A stretch of DNA of 64,000 nucleotides from WTFY01 sp964614915 (GCA_964614915.1 CAZTNC010000019.1:124001-188000); one strand, 5' to 3'. Shown: positions 1-8,914, numbered from the stretch's first letter. The notes: a model not told the origin generated them from the letters alone. Made by a program: numbers and translations.

Positions 1-2
1 CC

Positions 3-704
3 CGTGGGCTGACCGTAACCAATACACCTGAAGTGCTCACCGACTGCACAGCGGACATTGCCATGACGTTGCTGTTGACCGCAGCCAGGCGTACAAGCGA
101 GGGGGAACGCCACCTGCGTGCCAATGCCTGGACGGGTTGGCGACCCACGCACCTGCTGGCTACCAAGGTGACAGGCAAGACCCTGGGCATGATCGGCATG
201 GGGCGGATTGCACAGGCCATGGCAAAGCGTGCGCACCATGGCTTTGGAATGAAAATTATCTTTGTAGACCCCTACCCTCCCTCCGATGATGTGATACAGC
301 AATTCAACGCCACACAGTGCGAATCGATCGATGAAGTTCTTGCAAACTCGGATTTCGTATCAATCCACTGTCCAGGCGGCAAGGAAACCTATCATCTCCT
401 AAACAAAGAAAACCTTTCCAAAATGAAGTCCAGCGCATTCCTGATCAATTCAGCGCGTGGCGATGTCGTGGACAATGATGCGCTGATAGAGGCATTGAAA
501 AATGACACGATTGCAGGTGCAGGCCTGGACGTATTTGAAGGCGAGCCCAACCTGGATAAGCGTTTTCTTGAGCTGGAAAATGCCGTACTACTTCCTCATC
601 TGGGCAGTGCCTCGACTGAAACACGTATTGCGATGGGTAACCGTGTATTGGAAAACCTGGCTGCATTCGAAGCAGGTGACACACCCAAAGACAAGCTGGT
701 TTAA
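3..704 (+). CDS. D-2-hydroxyacid dehydrogenase, probably hydroxypyruvate/glyoxylate reductase (5' truncated)
   Basis: NAD(P)-dependent reduction of hydroxypyruvate or glyoxylate to D-glycerate or glycolate is the likely reaction. The reading frame is open to the left edge, so the N-terminus and true start lie outside; about 233 residues are visible. They include the dinucleotide-binding glycine motif GMIGMGRIAQ about 60 residues in, the substrate-binding Arg in NSARGD, the Glu in DVFEGEP and the catalytic His in LLPHLGS, in the usual family order. It is followed by ppc and mtdA on the same strand, the company expected of the serine-cycle enzyme hydroxypyruvate reductase. It resembles the GyaR/GRHPR branch more than the classical Methylobacterium HprA. 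Substrate is inferred from context; a general D-hydroxyacid dehydrogenase is the alternative. Confidence 0.85.
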   Translation, partial: RGLTVTNTPEVLTDCTADIAMTLLLTAARRTSEGERHLRANAWTGWRPTHLLATKVTGKTLGMIGMGRIAQAMAKRAHHGFGMKIIFVDPYPPSDDVIQQFNATQCESIDEVLANSDFVSIHCPGGKETYHLLNKENLSKMKSSAFLINSARGDVVDNDALIEALKNDTIAGAGLDVFEGEPNLDKRFLELENAVLLPHLGSASTETRIAMGNRVLENLAAFEAGDTPKDKLV

Positions 705-743
705 GTTTATATTACCCCTGCCCAAGCACGGATTCGGTGCATA

Positions 744-762
744 CCTTCCCGAAGCGGGAGGG
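744..762 (+). terminator. Weak stem-loop after the hydroxyacid dehydrogenase
   Basis: An inverted repeat of about 8 bp (CTTCCCG, loop AAG, CGGGAGG, with one G-T pair allowed) lies 40 bases after the stop codon and is followed by GAGTATTTT. The T-run is short, so termination would be weak or partial; read-through into ppc is possible. Confidence 0.3.
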
Positions 763-819
763 AGTATTTTGCACCCTTGCTGTATATTGCATGTATCGAT
801 TTGATCTTATACATGCAGC

Positions 820-3594
820 ATGAGTGACACCCCTCCTCTTTCCTGGACACAGCTGACGCGGGTTGCCAGTGGCCGTGCCATCATTGATCCAGCCGCAAGT
901 TATGAGAACAAACTTGTAGACCTGCTGTACGAACAGCTGCTCAGTGTACTGCGCACGCGGCAACCTGACATAGAAGCCTTCATAGAGGGTCACAGAGACA
1001 TTCGTGAAGGTACGGATACACAAATCCTGTACATACTGGAAGCCTATGGCATCTGGTTCCAGCTACTTAGCATTGCCGAGCAAAATGCAAACGTACAGCA
1101 ACGCCGCCAGATTGAAAAAGAGTACGGACGCCGCCGTGTGCCGGGAACTTTTGCCCATACGTTTTCCATGGCAGCCCAGCACGATATCCCCGCAGAAGAA
1201 ATCCAGAAAGTCCTGAACAGGAGTTTTTTCTGTCCGGTCATCACTGCACATCCCACAGAAGCCAAGCGTGTAACTGTGCTGGAAATTCACCGGCGCATAT
1301 ACATTCTTCTGAAACAAGTGGAACTAACCCGCTGGACGCCGCGGGAGCGTGACGAGCTGATCCATGAACTGCGCAACGAGATCGACCTGCTTTGGTTAAC
1401 GGGCGAGATCCGCCTGGAAAAACCTACCGTGGCCCAAGAGGTTACGTGGGGGCTGCACTTTTTTACGGAATCCCTGTTTGACAGCGCAATGAAATTCTAC
1501 GCTGAATTGGACCGTGCCTTGAGAAAAGTGTATCCGCACATTGAATTTGAGGTGCCGCCGGTATTTCGTTTCGGCTCCTGGATCGGCGGTGACCGGGATG
1601 GAAACCCGAATGTGGATACTGAAGTCACTGCCTACGCTCTTCGTGAAAACGCTAGGGCCAGCCTGAGGCGGTATCGCCAGGATTTACGTGAGCTTTGTGC
1701 CAAACTCAGTATTGCCAGCCACTCTTTGAGAGTTCCTGAGCACTTTCTCAATGCCCTCGAACAAAAACTTGAAATGCTGGGGGAAACAGAATCCTTTTCG
1801 AAACGAAATCCAGGCGAGGTATTCCGGCAGTACCTGAGCTGCATGCTGCTCAGTATAGACGCGACACTGGAGCATATTGATGAACCCAGAAAATCCGATA
1901 TCGCTTACCACAGCGCAGCTGATCTGGCGTTTGATCTGCGGACACTTGAGCGCGGACTCAATGATGCCCGATGTGAGCACTTGAGCAGGTCGAATGTAGT
2001 TGCCTTGCGCCATATGGTAGACACCTTCGGTTTTCGAACTGCCAGTCTGGACCTGCGTGAGAACACAACCGTTACAAATAGTGTTCTCGCAGAAATCTGG
2101 CAAGCACTGCATCAGAAAACCCACTTCGATGTTCCAGATTTCAAATCAGATAAGTGGAAAGAATGGGTTGTCAGTGAACTCATGCAGCCTCTGCGTGTAA
2201 TCCCGAACACTGATTTTCTATCTGATCAGGCGCAAGCCACGCTGGCCATGCTGGAACAGGTCAAGCACCACCAACGCAAGCTGGATCCAAAGGCGTTTGG
2301 CGTCTTTGTCCTCAGCATGACGCAAACCTCAACCGACGTGCTGGGAGTTTACCTTTTAGCGAAGTATGTGGGGCTGTTCACGGATGTTGACGGTCTGGAG
2401 GCCTGTCGAATTCTGGTAGTACCTTTATTGGAGACGATCGAGGCCCTGGAGCAGGGACCTTCCATATTGAATGATCTGCTCGAATATGGATTTGTCAGGC
2501 GCACAATTCGCAGAAACAGCGACTCACAAGAGGTCATGGTTGGGTACTCGGACTCAAACAAAGACGGCGGGTTCCTGACTTCAAACTGGATCATCAGCAA
2601 GGCACAGACCCTCATCAAAAAAGCAGGGGAAAAACACAAAATACCTGCCTCATTCTTTCACGGGCGCGGGGGCTCGGTGAGTCGAGGTGGCGCACCCAGC
2701 GGACGCGCCATTGCAGCCCAGCCTGCCGGTACGATAGACGGGCGCATGCGGGTCACGGAGCAAGGCGAAGTCGTATCGTACAAGTATGCAAACCATGGCT
2801 TTGCTGAAGAGCAGATGGAGATCCTTGCCGCGAGTGCACTTGTGCACACGCTCATGTCAGGTAGGGATCCGGCCTTCCGGATCAATGCTGAACTGGATGA
2901 AGTCATGGAAGCACTTTCAGGTACCGCATATGTCACCTACCGCAAGTTCATTCAACTTCCGGGTCTGGTAGAGTTCTATCAGCAGGCAAGTCCCGTTGAG
3001 GAGTTGACGCTGATGAAAATCGGATCAAGGCCTGCACGCAGATTTGGAGCGGCCACCCTTGACGACCTGCGTGCAATTCCCTGGGTTTTTGCCTGGACAC
3101 AAAACCGCATCATGGTTCCGGGATGGTATGGGGTCGGAAGCAGCCTTGAACAGCTGATCAGCATCCGCGGGGATCTGGGAAAAGAATTGCTGCAGGAACT
3201 ATATAATACGCATTCATTGTTTCGCCTGATATTGGACAGTGTTGAAAAGACATTGTTGCTGGTCGACATGGAAGTTGCTGAAAAATTTTCCGAACTTGTG
3301 GTCAACACGCTGTACAGGGAAACAATTTTTTCAGATATCAAGGCCGAGTATGAACGTACGACCCAGATGGTTTTGCAGGTCACCGGGGAGGATCATCTGT
3401 GCGATCGCTTCCCGAATTTCAAGAGGCACTTCAGCAGGCGCCTGAAATCCCTGAACCAGGTCGGCATTGAACAAGCCGAGTTGGTCAAAAAGTTTCGCAA
3501 TGAACAGCACTATACTGCGGACAAGCAAAATGTGCTGGTCCCCCTGCTTCTGTCGATCAACTGTGTGGCAGCGGGAATCGGCAGCACAGGCTAG
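820..3594 (+). CDS. ppc: Phosphoenolpyruvate carboxylase
   Basis: Carboxylates PEP with bicarbonate to oxaloacetate; anaplerotic in general and the C1-assimilating carboxylation in the serine cycle. The 924-residue length is normal for bacterial PEPC. Visible signatures are the catalytic-His motif TAHPTEAKR (about residues 142-150), GGDRDGNPNV (near 255), GYSDSNKDGG, the mobile glycine loop FHGRGGSVSRGG (near 613), GSRPARR, and a C-terminal end NCVAAGIGSTG close to the usual ...RNTG tail. The ATG at 820 follows a 115-base spacer after the hydroxyacid dehydrogenase and mtdA begins 34 bases after its stop, so a common transcript is plausible. Whether it is the serine-cycle enzyme or the anaplerotic one cannot be told from sequence alone, but its neighbours favour the former. 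Confidence 0.97.
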   Translation: MSDTPPLSWTQLTRVASGRAIIDPAASYENKLVDLLYEQLLSVLRTRQPDIEAFIEGHRDIREGTDTQILYILEAYGIWFQLLSIAEQNANVQQRRQIEKEYGRRRVPGTFAHTFSMAAQHDIPAEEIQKVLNRSFFCPVITAHPTEAKRVTVLEIHRRIYILLKQVELTRWTPRERDELIHELRNEIDLLWLTGEIRLEKPTVAQEVTWGLHFFTESLFDSAMKFYAELDRALRKVYPHIEFEVPPVFRFGSWIGGDRDGNPNVDTEVTAYALRENARASLRRYRQDLRELCAKLSIASHSLRVPEHFLNALEQKLEMLGETESFSKRNPGEVFRQYLSCMLLSIDATLEHIDEPRKSDIAYHSAADLAFDLRTLERGLNDARCEHLSRSNVVALRHMVDTFGFRTASLDLRENTTVTNSVLAEIWQALHQKTHFDVPDFKSDKWKEWVVSELMQPLRVIPNTDFLSDQAQATLAMLEQVKHHQRKLDPKAFGVFVLSMTQTSTDVLGVYLLAKYVGLFTDVDGLEACRILVVPLLETIEALEQGPSILNDLLEYGFVRRTIRRNSDSQEVMVGYSDSNKDGGFLTSNWIISKAQTLIKKAGEKHKIPASFFHGRGGSVSRGGAPSGRAIAAQPAGTIDGRMRVTEQGEVVSYKYANHGFAEEQMEILAASALVHTLMSGRDPAFRINAELDEVMEALSGTAYVTYRKFIQLPGLVEFYQQASPVEELTLMKIGSRPARRFGAATLDDLRAIPWVFAWTQNRIMVPGWYGVGSSLEQLISIRGDLGKELLQELYNTHSLFRLILDSVEKTLLLVDMEVAEKFSELVVNTLYRETIFSDIKAEYERTTQMVLQVTGEDHLCDRFPNFKRHFSRRLKSLNQVGIEQAELVKKFRNEQHYTADKQNVLVPLLLSINCVAAGIGSTG

Positions 3595-3628
3595 TGCTCC
3601 TGTGGAGATACGCTGACATCCCGATACC

Positions 3629-4495
3629 ATGAAAAAGCTTTTATACCACTTCGACACGGATCCCATCCCCAGTGTGTTTGACTCTGTGGTCGCCTACGAT
3701 GGAGGGGCTGACCGGGTTACCCAACTTGGGGGCATCGATGAAAATAATTGCGCAAGCCTTGTTGAAGGTGCGATCTATACACGAGCCCCCAAACACAAGA
3801 GGAACACTGCAATTTTTATAGGCGGCAGCAACCTCGTCAGCGGCCAGTCCTTGTTCAAGGCCGTGCAAAGTCATTTTTTTCAAGATTTCCGTGTATCCGT
3901 GATGCTGGACAGCAACGGCTGCAATACCACTGCCGCAGCCGGTGTCACCTTGTTGAAACAAGCAACTTCGTTGGCAGGCAAGACTGCTGTGGTCCTGGCC
4001 GGTACGGGGCCAGTGGGACAACGTGCTGCTGTCATGCTCGCGCAAAGCGGTGCCCAGGTGCGCCTGACCTCGCGGAAAAGGAGTCGTTCGGAGCAGGCGT
4101 GCGATGACATGGGAAGACAATTTGGAGTCCGGCTCGTACCTGTAGAGGCCAGCGATGACGACTCGACCTGCGCTGCACTCGAAGGGGCACAAATTGTATT
4201 CGGCGCAGGCAAGGCAGGTGTCCGTTTACTGGATGCGAGCCAATGGCAACAGCATGACAGCATTGAAATTCTGGCCGATGTCAGTACGGCAGAACCCCTA
4301 GGCTTTGAGGGCATCAGCATGAACGACAGGGGCACCGAAAGATTTGGCAAGAGAATTTTTGGTGGCTTGGGTATAGGGGCGTTGAAATTGAAGCTGCACC
4401 GTGCCTGCATTGACAGGCTGTTTACATCCAACGACCAAGTACTGGATGCGGATGCAATCTATGAAATTGCGCAGCAAATGACAGGATCCCAGTAG
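3629..4495 (+). CDS. mtdA: NADP-dependent methylene-tetrahydromethanopterin/methylene-tetrahydrofolate dehydrogenase
   Basis: Oxidises or forms methylene-H4MPT and methylene-H4F, interconverting C1 units for the serine cycle. The 288-residue product has exactly the length I recall for Methylobacterium MtdA and shares with it the N-terminal LL-FDTD...PSVFD pattern, the YDGGAD and TIYTR-like segments, CMLDSNG-like MLDSNGCNTTAAAG (near residue 92), the Rossmann motif VLAGTGPVG (122-130) and the C-terminal LGIGALKLKLHRACI. MtdB, which acts only on the methanopterin substrate, is a relative; the length and C-terminus favour MtdA. It follows ppc and is one base from argE. No clear Shine-Dalgarno precedes the ATG. 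No H4MPT biosynthesis genes are in the window, so the second substrate is unproven. Confidence 0.9.
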   Translation: MKKLLYHFDTDPIPSVFDSVVAYDGGADRVTQLGGIDENNCASLVEGAIYTRAPKHKRNTAIFIGGSNLVSGQSLFKAVQSHFFQDFRVSVMLDSNGCNTTAAAGVTLLKQATSLAGKTAVVLAGTGPVGQRAAVMLAQSGAQVRLTSRKRSRSEQACDDMGRQFGVRLVPVEASDDDSTCAALEGAQIVFGAGKAGVRLLDASQWQQHDSIEILADVSTAEPLGFEGISMNDRGTERFGKRIFGGLGIGALKLKLHRACIDRLFTSNDQVLDADAIYEIAQQMTGSQ

Positions 4496-4496
4496 T

Positions 4497-5645
4497 ATGA
4501 AGTCCCCACCCCCGCTACTTGAAATGATCGGGCAACTAATTGCAATCCCTTCTGTCAGCAGTACCCAGGCACAATTTGATACCAGCAACAAGCCTATCAT
4601 CGACTGCCTAGCCAACTGGCTGAACGACCTGGGTTTCCAGACGGAGATTGTCCCTTCCTCAGAAGAAAAATATAACCTGCTGGCATGGATCGGAGAAGGG
4701 GAAGATGGCCTTGTGCTGTCAGGCCATACCGATACCGTGAATTATGACCAAACAGGTTGGAATACTGATCCGTTCCAAGCCCAGCAAGTCGATAACCGTC
4801 TTTATGGCCTGGGCACGGCAGACATGAAATCGTTCTTGGCCATTGCCATTGAAGCAGCAAAAGATTTTGTCGACAAGAACCTTGAACAGCGTCTTACGAT
4901 CATTGCAACGGCTGATGAGGAAAGCACAATGCAGGGTGTGCGTACACTTGCAGAAAAAAACAGAAAGCTGGGGCGCTTCTGTGTGATTGGCGAGCCGACA
5001 GACCTCACCCCTGTACGCCAGCACAAGGGAGTGTTCATGGAGTCAATTACGCTCTATGGAAAGGCCGGTCATTCGAGCAATCCGGCGCTGGGCAACAATG
5101 CATTGGAAGGCATGCGTGTGGTGCTGAATGAACTGGACAAATTCAAACGGGAACTTGCTGACAAGTACACCAACGATGACTTCATCGTACCGATTCCAAC
5201 CTTGAATCTTGGCCATATCCACGGTGGCGACAACCCCAACCGGATCTGTGCAGAATGCGAGCTACACGTTGATTTGCGCCTGTTACCCGGCATGCAGATC
5301 GACACCCTGAGAGATGAACTCCACGAGAGAATTACCAAAAAAACAGACCCGCTTGGCCTTACCTGCAAGTTCAAGGCATTGTTTGACGGAGTTCCCGCAT
5401 TCGAAACTGCTGGTGACTCAAGGATCGTCGAATTGACAAGTTCGTATACCGGTAAGAAACCGAAATCCGTGACCTTTGCCACAGAGGCCCCATTCTTCAA
5501 TTCCATGGGAATGGAAACGGTGGTGCTGGGACCCGGTTCGATAGACCAGGCTCACCAGCCCAATGAATTCATAGCACTCTCCACGCTTGAGCCGACCATT
5601 GAATTGCTGCAGAAAATCATCGGCTCGATATGCGTGCGAAAATAG
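4497..5645 (+). CDS. argE: Acetylornithine deacetylase
   Basis: Hydrolyses N2-acetylornithine to ornithine in arginine synthesis; a two-metal M20 peptidase-family enzyme of 382 residues, the normal size. Metal and catalytic residues are visible: GHTDT (His77, Asp79), GTADMK (Asp109), ADEES (Glu141, Glu142), GEPTD (Glu166) and a C-terminal His in DQAHQP. The dimerisation-lid segment GKAGHSS and GGDNPNRIC are also present. The ATG begins one base after the mtdA stop, so it is probably co-transcribed with the C1 genes, an unusual pairing. The other arginine gene argA lies 1.4 kb downstream, beyond two opposite-strand genes. Succinyl-diaminopimelate desuccinylase (DapE) is a relative, but the ATGMETVVLGPG-type C-terminus and the argA context favour ArgE. 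Confidence 0.93.
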   Translation: MKSPPPLLEMIGQLIAIPSVSSTQAQFDTSNKPIIDCLANWLNDLGFQTEIVPSSEEKYNLLAWIGEGEDGLVLSGHTDTVNYDQTGWNTDPFQAQQVDNRLYGLGTADMKSFLAIAIEAAKDFVDKNLEQRLTIIATADEESTMQGVRTLAEKNRKLGRFCVIGEPTDLTPVRQHKGVFMESITLYGKAGHSSNPALGNNALEGMRVVLNELDKFKRELADKYTNDDFIVPIPTLNLGHIHGGDNPNRICAECELHVDLRLLPGMQIDTLRDELHERITKKTDPLGLTCKFKALFDGVPAFETAGDSRIVELTSSYTGKKPKSVTFATEAPFFNSMGMETVVLGPGSIDQAHQPNEFIALSTLEPTIELLQKIIGSICVRK

Positions 5646-5677
5646 CTAAGCAACCAAGACGAACCTCTTTCACGAAA

Positions 5678-5697
5678 TCTCGGATGTAAATCCGAGA
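5678..5697. other. Perfect 8-bp stem with GTAA loop in the argE/hypothetical convergent gap
   Basis: TCTCGGAT, loop GTAA, ATCCGAGA. On the + strand the loop is GUAA, a GNRA tetraloop. It sits between the convergent genes argE (+) and the secreted protein ending at 5792 (-). Neither side has a T-run, so it is not a standard intrinsic terminator; it may be an mRNA 3'-end stem or a small structured element. The rest of the 5646-5791 gap shows nothing else I recognise. Confidence 0.35.
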
Positions 5698-5791
5698 CAT
5701 TGCCCGCTCTCAGGAGAAGACCGGTTGATGCCCTGACCCGACATGGATCAGAGAACACGGATAACGCAGTTTTTAGATTGCCCGAATGCGC

Positions 5792-6190
5792 TTACCGTTT
5801 GGCGGCTTCGTCCTTGGTGAAACGCCCAAAACGCAGCTTGTAGATATTTCCCTGAGACACCGAATCTGCTTCCATCGGGCTAGGAGCTGATCTGTATTCT
5901 TGGGCGGGGGAAGTCAGTGCACGTGCAGCTGCAGCATCCTGACAAGCAACAGGGCCAAAATCATGGTCATGATAGTCCTGTGACGTGCACGGTCGAAATC
6001 CAGGAAAAAATCTCGATTCGTAGATGGTGACATTTTCCGTTTGCGTCGTGTGTGGTTCAGAATCCGGCTTGGCAGCAGGTGGTGCATCCGTAACCATCTC
6101 CGGTGGCCCGCTAACCTCTCCGCCCATTTCCGCAAGCAGTGGTACCGCCCAGAGCATCATCCCTAAAAACACGCAAACTTGCTTGACCAT
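5792..6190 (-). CDS. Small secreted protein of unknown function
   Basis: I do not recognise this 132-residue protein. It starts with a short basic segment and a hydrophobic stretch ending in LLAEMG, a plausible Sec signal peptide cleaved near residue 21. The mature part begins with a Pro/Ala-rich, probably disordered stretch, then a segment with two Cys (PCTSQDY and VACQDA) that could form a disulphide, and a C-terminus rich in charged residues. It follows the 231-residue secreted protein by 17 bases on the same strand, so the two are likely one operon and possibly functional partners. Coding status is supported by the signal peptide and by the tight spacing; it could still be a lineage-specific gene. 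Confidence 0.6.
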   Translation of the reverse strand: MVKQVCVFLGMMLWAVPLLAEMGGEVSGPPEMVTDAPPAAKPDSEPHTTQTENVTIYESRFFPGFRPCTSQDYHDHDFGPVACQDAAAARALTSPAQEYRSAPSPMEADSVSQGNIYKLRFGRFTKDEAAKR

Positions 6191-6207
6191 GACCCAGCTT
6201 GCCCCGT

Positions 6208-6903
6208 CTATAATTCCGTGTGGTCGCGCCTGGAGATTTCTTCACTGATAAGAGCAATCGCATCTTCGAGTTCATGAACGGAATAGATGTTCTGAATGCG
6301 ATATTTCTCATGAAGTACTGCGGCATAGGACTCATCCAGTTCCTTCAGGTACCTGCCCATTGATGTATTGGGGTTTCGCATGTCCGCAGCCATGCGTTTG
6401 CGGAATTCGGGGCTCTCATTGAACTTGAGCATCATCGACATGTAGACGGCGGAAAATCTGAAATCATATGATTTATAGTCATCCAGCGTGTGTACATGCT
6501 TGCGGGCATTTCTGATTTCCTGATCAAACGTATTGCTGTAGCCGATCAACTCGTCACGAAATTTTCCTTCTATCTGATACTCGTCGATGAGCTTGTGGAT
6601 GACCTTGACAATCTGCAATCGCTTGTCATCGTGCTCAAAAACGGTCTCGAGAAATTTCTGTCTGGCAACCTCAGGAGCATCACTGACCTGTTGGATGGCC
6701 GCAAGTTCCTTCGCAAGTACGGCCTTTTCCGCATGCAGCTGCTCCAGAGTCAAGTTTTCCAGATCGGCAGGTGCCGAATAGAGCACCTTCACGCGATCGA
6801 GGATGGGTGATTTCAGCACCTCACCACTGGCCAGGACCGCAGGACCGGCCAACGCCAGCAGCAGGCAAAACAAGCTCTTCCCACTCGATAAAACTCTTAG
6901 CAT
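6208..6903 (-). CDS. Secreted, helix-rich protein of unknown function
   Basis: The 231-residue product starts with a signal peptide (hydrophobic FCLLLALAGPAVLA, cleavage likely after LAS near residue 26). The mature part is rich in Glu, Lys, Leu and Ala with heptad-like spacing around residues 50-80 and again near the end, so it should be mostly alpha-helical and partly coiled-coil. There are no Cys and no known catalytic motif. It is the upstream gene of a two-gene unit with the 132-residue secreted protein and is divergent from argA, with which it shares a 190-base intergenic region. I cannot assign a function; a periplasmic scaffold or chaperone-like role would be a guess only. Confidence 0.75.
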   Translation of the reverse strand: MLRVLSSGKSLFCLLLALAGPAVLASGEVLKSPILDRVKVLYSAPADLENLTLEQLHAEKAVLAKELAAIQQVSDAPEVARQKFLETVFEHDDKRLQIVKVIHKLIDEYQIEGKFRDELIGYSNTFDQEIRNARKHVHTLDDYKSYDFRFSAVYMSMMLKFNESPEFRKRMAADMRNPNTSMGRYLKELDESYAAVLHEKYRIQNIYSVHELEDAIALISEEISRRDHTEL

Positions 6904-7099
6904 TCTTTGTTCCTTATGTATAAAATGTGATCCGCCAGCTTGACGGCATTACCTACGGCAGCGCTCAAGTGATCTATTATAAGGGGCGAGCCAAGCCTCG
7001 GACAGCACAAAAACCGGTTACGAAGAATCCGTATCATTTCATAGACTTACCCTAGACTGACCGCGTTATCCTGTCCCTACATCTGATCGCAGTGTGAAC

Positions 7100-8419
7100 A
7101 TGAATAGCACTTCCCTGTTTCAGACCGGGAGTTTTCGCCAAGCCGCCCATTACATTCATACTCATCGCGGCAAGACTTTCGTGGTCTATATCAACAGCCG
7201 TGTTTTGTTGGCAGGTACCCGCCTGACTGCACTCATTCGTGACCTTGCACTGATGCACACGCTGGGTGCCAAGCTCGTGCTGGTACTCGGGGATGGAGCA
7301 TTGATTTCCCGGCAAACAATTGCATCGGAGCAAAGCCGACCGCACTGCACCTTACATGTCACCGACCACGACTCCATCGATGAGATCAAGAACGCTGCAA
7401 GTGACATGTGTGAGAATGTCAAAGCCTTTTTTTCTGCCAGCCTCGCCAATACACCACTGGCAGGTGCCAAGCTGGATGTCGCCTGTGGCGATTACCTAGA
7501 GGCTGGTTCTGACGCAGTCAAGCAAGGTCAAGTGGATTCCCAGCATGAGGATAACTGCAGCATCAACCAAACTGCACTGCAACTGCAGCTAGACAAGGGA
7601 AACATCGTAGCGATTACCCCCATGACCAGTTCGACGGCGGATGATCTGCTCCTTTTACCGGGTGCGGAACTTGCAATGCACACTGCATGTGTACTGCAAA
7701 GTGAGAAACTGATACTGGTACTGGACCAATTCAGGCTTCAAAGCCAGCACGAACAAGGTGAAGATCACTACAGCATCGAGGAAGCCCAGGAACTTGTAGA
7801 GAAGCTTCCCGAGCACAAACAGGAGGCCAAACGCTATTTGAGTGTCGCAATTCAGGCATGCTCGAAAAATGTCAAGAACACACATCTAGTCGATACAGAG
7901 AAGCCGGGCACGCTGCTTGAAGAACTTTATAGTCTGGACGGTGCCGCGACGCTGGTAACAGCTCAAGCCTATGAGGAAATCAGGCCTGCCACACTGGATG
8001 ATCTGGACGGTATTGCCGAACTCATACAGCCCTTTATGGAAAAAGGAATCTTGGTAGCACGGTCCCGCAAACAATTGGAGCTTGAGATTGACCGCTTTGA
8101 TGTCATAGAACGAGACGGTGTACTCCTGACCTGCGGCGTTTTGCACACTTTCCCGGAAGAAAATGCTGCCGAAGTCGGTTGTCTTGCAGTACACCCGGAA
8201 TTCCAGTCCATCGGTCGCGGCAGCAAAATGTTGATGCACCTGGAAAAGAAAGCCTCCGAGGCTGGCTTCAGCAAGCTTTTCGTACTGACGACGCAAGCCG
8301 AGCATTGGTTCCAAGAACATGGTTTTGAATCCGCAAAAATCGAAGACCTACCAATGCAAAAACAGGTGCTCTATGACGACATGCGCAAGTCAAAAATCTA
8401 CAGCAAAACTATTCAATGA
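7100..8419 (+). CDS. argA: Amino-acid N-acetyltransferase (N-acetylglutamate synthase)
   Basis: Transfers acetyl from acetyl-CoA to glutamate, the first step of arginine synthesis. The protein has the classical ArgA layout: an amino-acid-kinase-like N-terminal domain (about residues 15-290, normally the arginine-sensing part) and a C-terminal GNAT domain beginning at RPATLDD, with the acetyl-CoA loop HPEFQSIGRG and the ArgA-like FVLTT..HWFQEHGF segment. The kinase-like domain has lost the canonical glycine motif (INSRVLLAG in place of LGGEAI-like), as expected of a non-catalytic domain. A GTG six bases upstream (7094) is in frame and equally possible. It is divergent from the secreted-protein pair; argE is on the same strand 1.4 kb upstream. 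Confidence 0.92.
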   Translation: MNSTSLFQTGSFRQAAHYIHTHRGKTFVVYINSRVLLAGTRLTALIRDLALMHTLGAKLVLVLGDGALISRQTIASEQSRPHCTLHVTDHDSIDEIKNAASDMCENVKAFFSASLANTPLAGAKLDVACGDYLEAGSDAVKQGQVDSQHEDNCSINQTALQLQLDKGNIVAITPMTSSTADDLLLLPGAELAMHTACVLQSEKLILVLDQFRLQSQHEQGEDHYSIEEAQELVEKLPEHKQEAKRYLSVAIQACSKNVKNTHLVDTEKPGTLLEELYSLDGAATLVTAQAYEEIRPATLDDLDGIAELIQPFMEKGILVARSRKQLELEIDRFDVIERDGVLLTCGVLHTFPEENAAEVGCLAVHPEFQSIGRGSKMLMHLEKKASEAGFSKLFVLTTQAEHWFQEHGFESAKIEDLPMQKQVLYDDMRKSKIYSKTIQ

Positions 8420-8512
8420 ACATCACGGCAGGTATCATGCGCAATACGGGCCGCCGCTTTCGGCAGCCAATGCTTGACCCAAACAGCTAAGCCCAGGAGA
8501 AAAACACGCGTC

Positions 8513-8914
8513 ATGAAAATCAATCCCACCATATTGATCAGTCTGGGCGTTATGGTAGGTATAGCACTTGCTATCCTCATTGACGGTGACACTGCCAAAT
8601 TATTGATTTCCGGGGGACTGGTCATTGTATTTATCATCATCGTGCCTGTTTTGATTAACCTGGCCCGCAACATTGGGACAAGAACCCGGGGAAGCGCAAA
8701 GACCACATCCAGGCAGGCCAGAGGTACTGTCAAGTGGTTTAATTACAAGAAAGGTTTTGGATTTATCGAGCAGGAAAACGGTGAAGACGTTTTTGTGCAC
8801 CACAAGTCTATAGTCAGCAGTGGTCGCAGATCACTGCGTGAAGGTCAGAAAGTGTCCATGGATGTAGTCCAAGGTGATAAAGGGCCCCAGGCTGAAAATG
8901 TAAGCCTGCTGTAA
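8513..8914 (+). CDS. Membrane-anchored cold-shock-domain protein
   Basis: A 133-residue protein with two N-terminal transmembrane helices (about residues 5-22 and 29-50) linked by a short DGDT turn, then a basic linker and a C-terminal cold-shock domain (residues 70-133). The CSD carries the RNA-binding motifs KGFGFIE (RNP1) and VFVHH (RNP2) and the TVKWFN start typical of CspA-type domains. I chose ATG 8513 because AGGAGA precedes it by 12 bases; an in-frame TTG at 8474 would add 13 residues. Tethered CSDs are known as a minor class in bacteria but their role is not established; binding of RNA at the inner membrane is an inference. It lies alone between argA and amgK. Confidence 0.85.
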   Translation: MKINPTILISLGVMVGIALAILIDGDTAKLLISGGLVIVFIIIVPVLINLARNIGTRTRGSAKTTSRQARGTVKWFNYKKGFGFIEQENGEDVFVHHKSIVSSGRRSLREGQKVSMDVVQGDKGPQAENVSLL

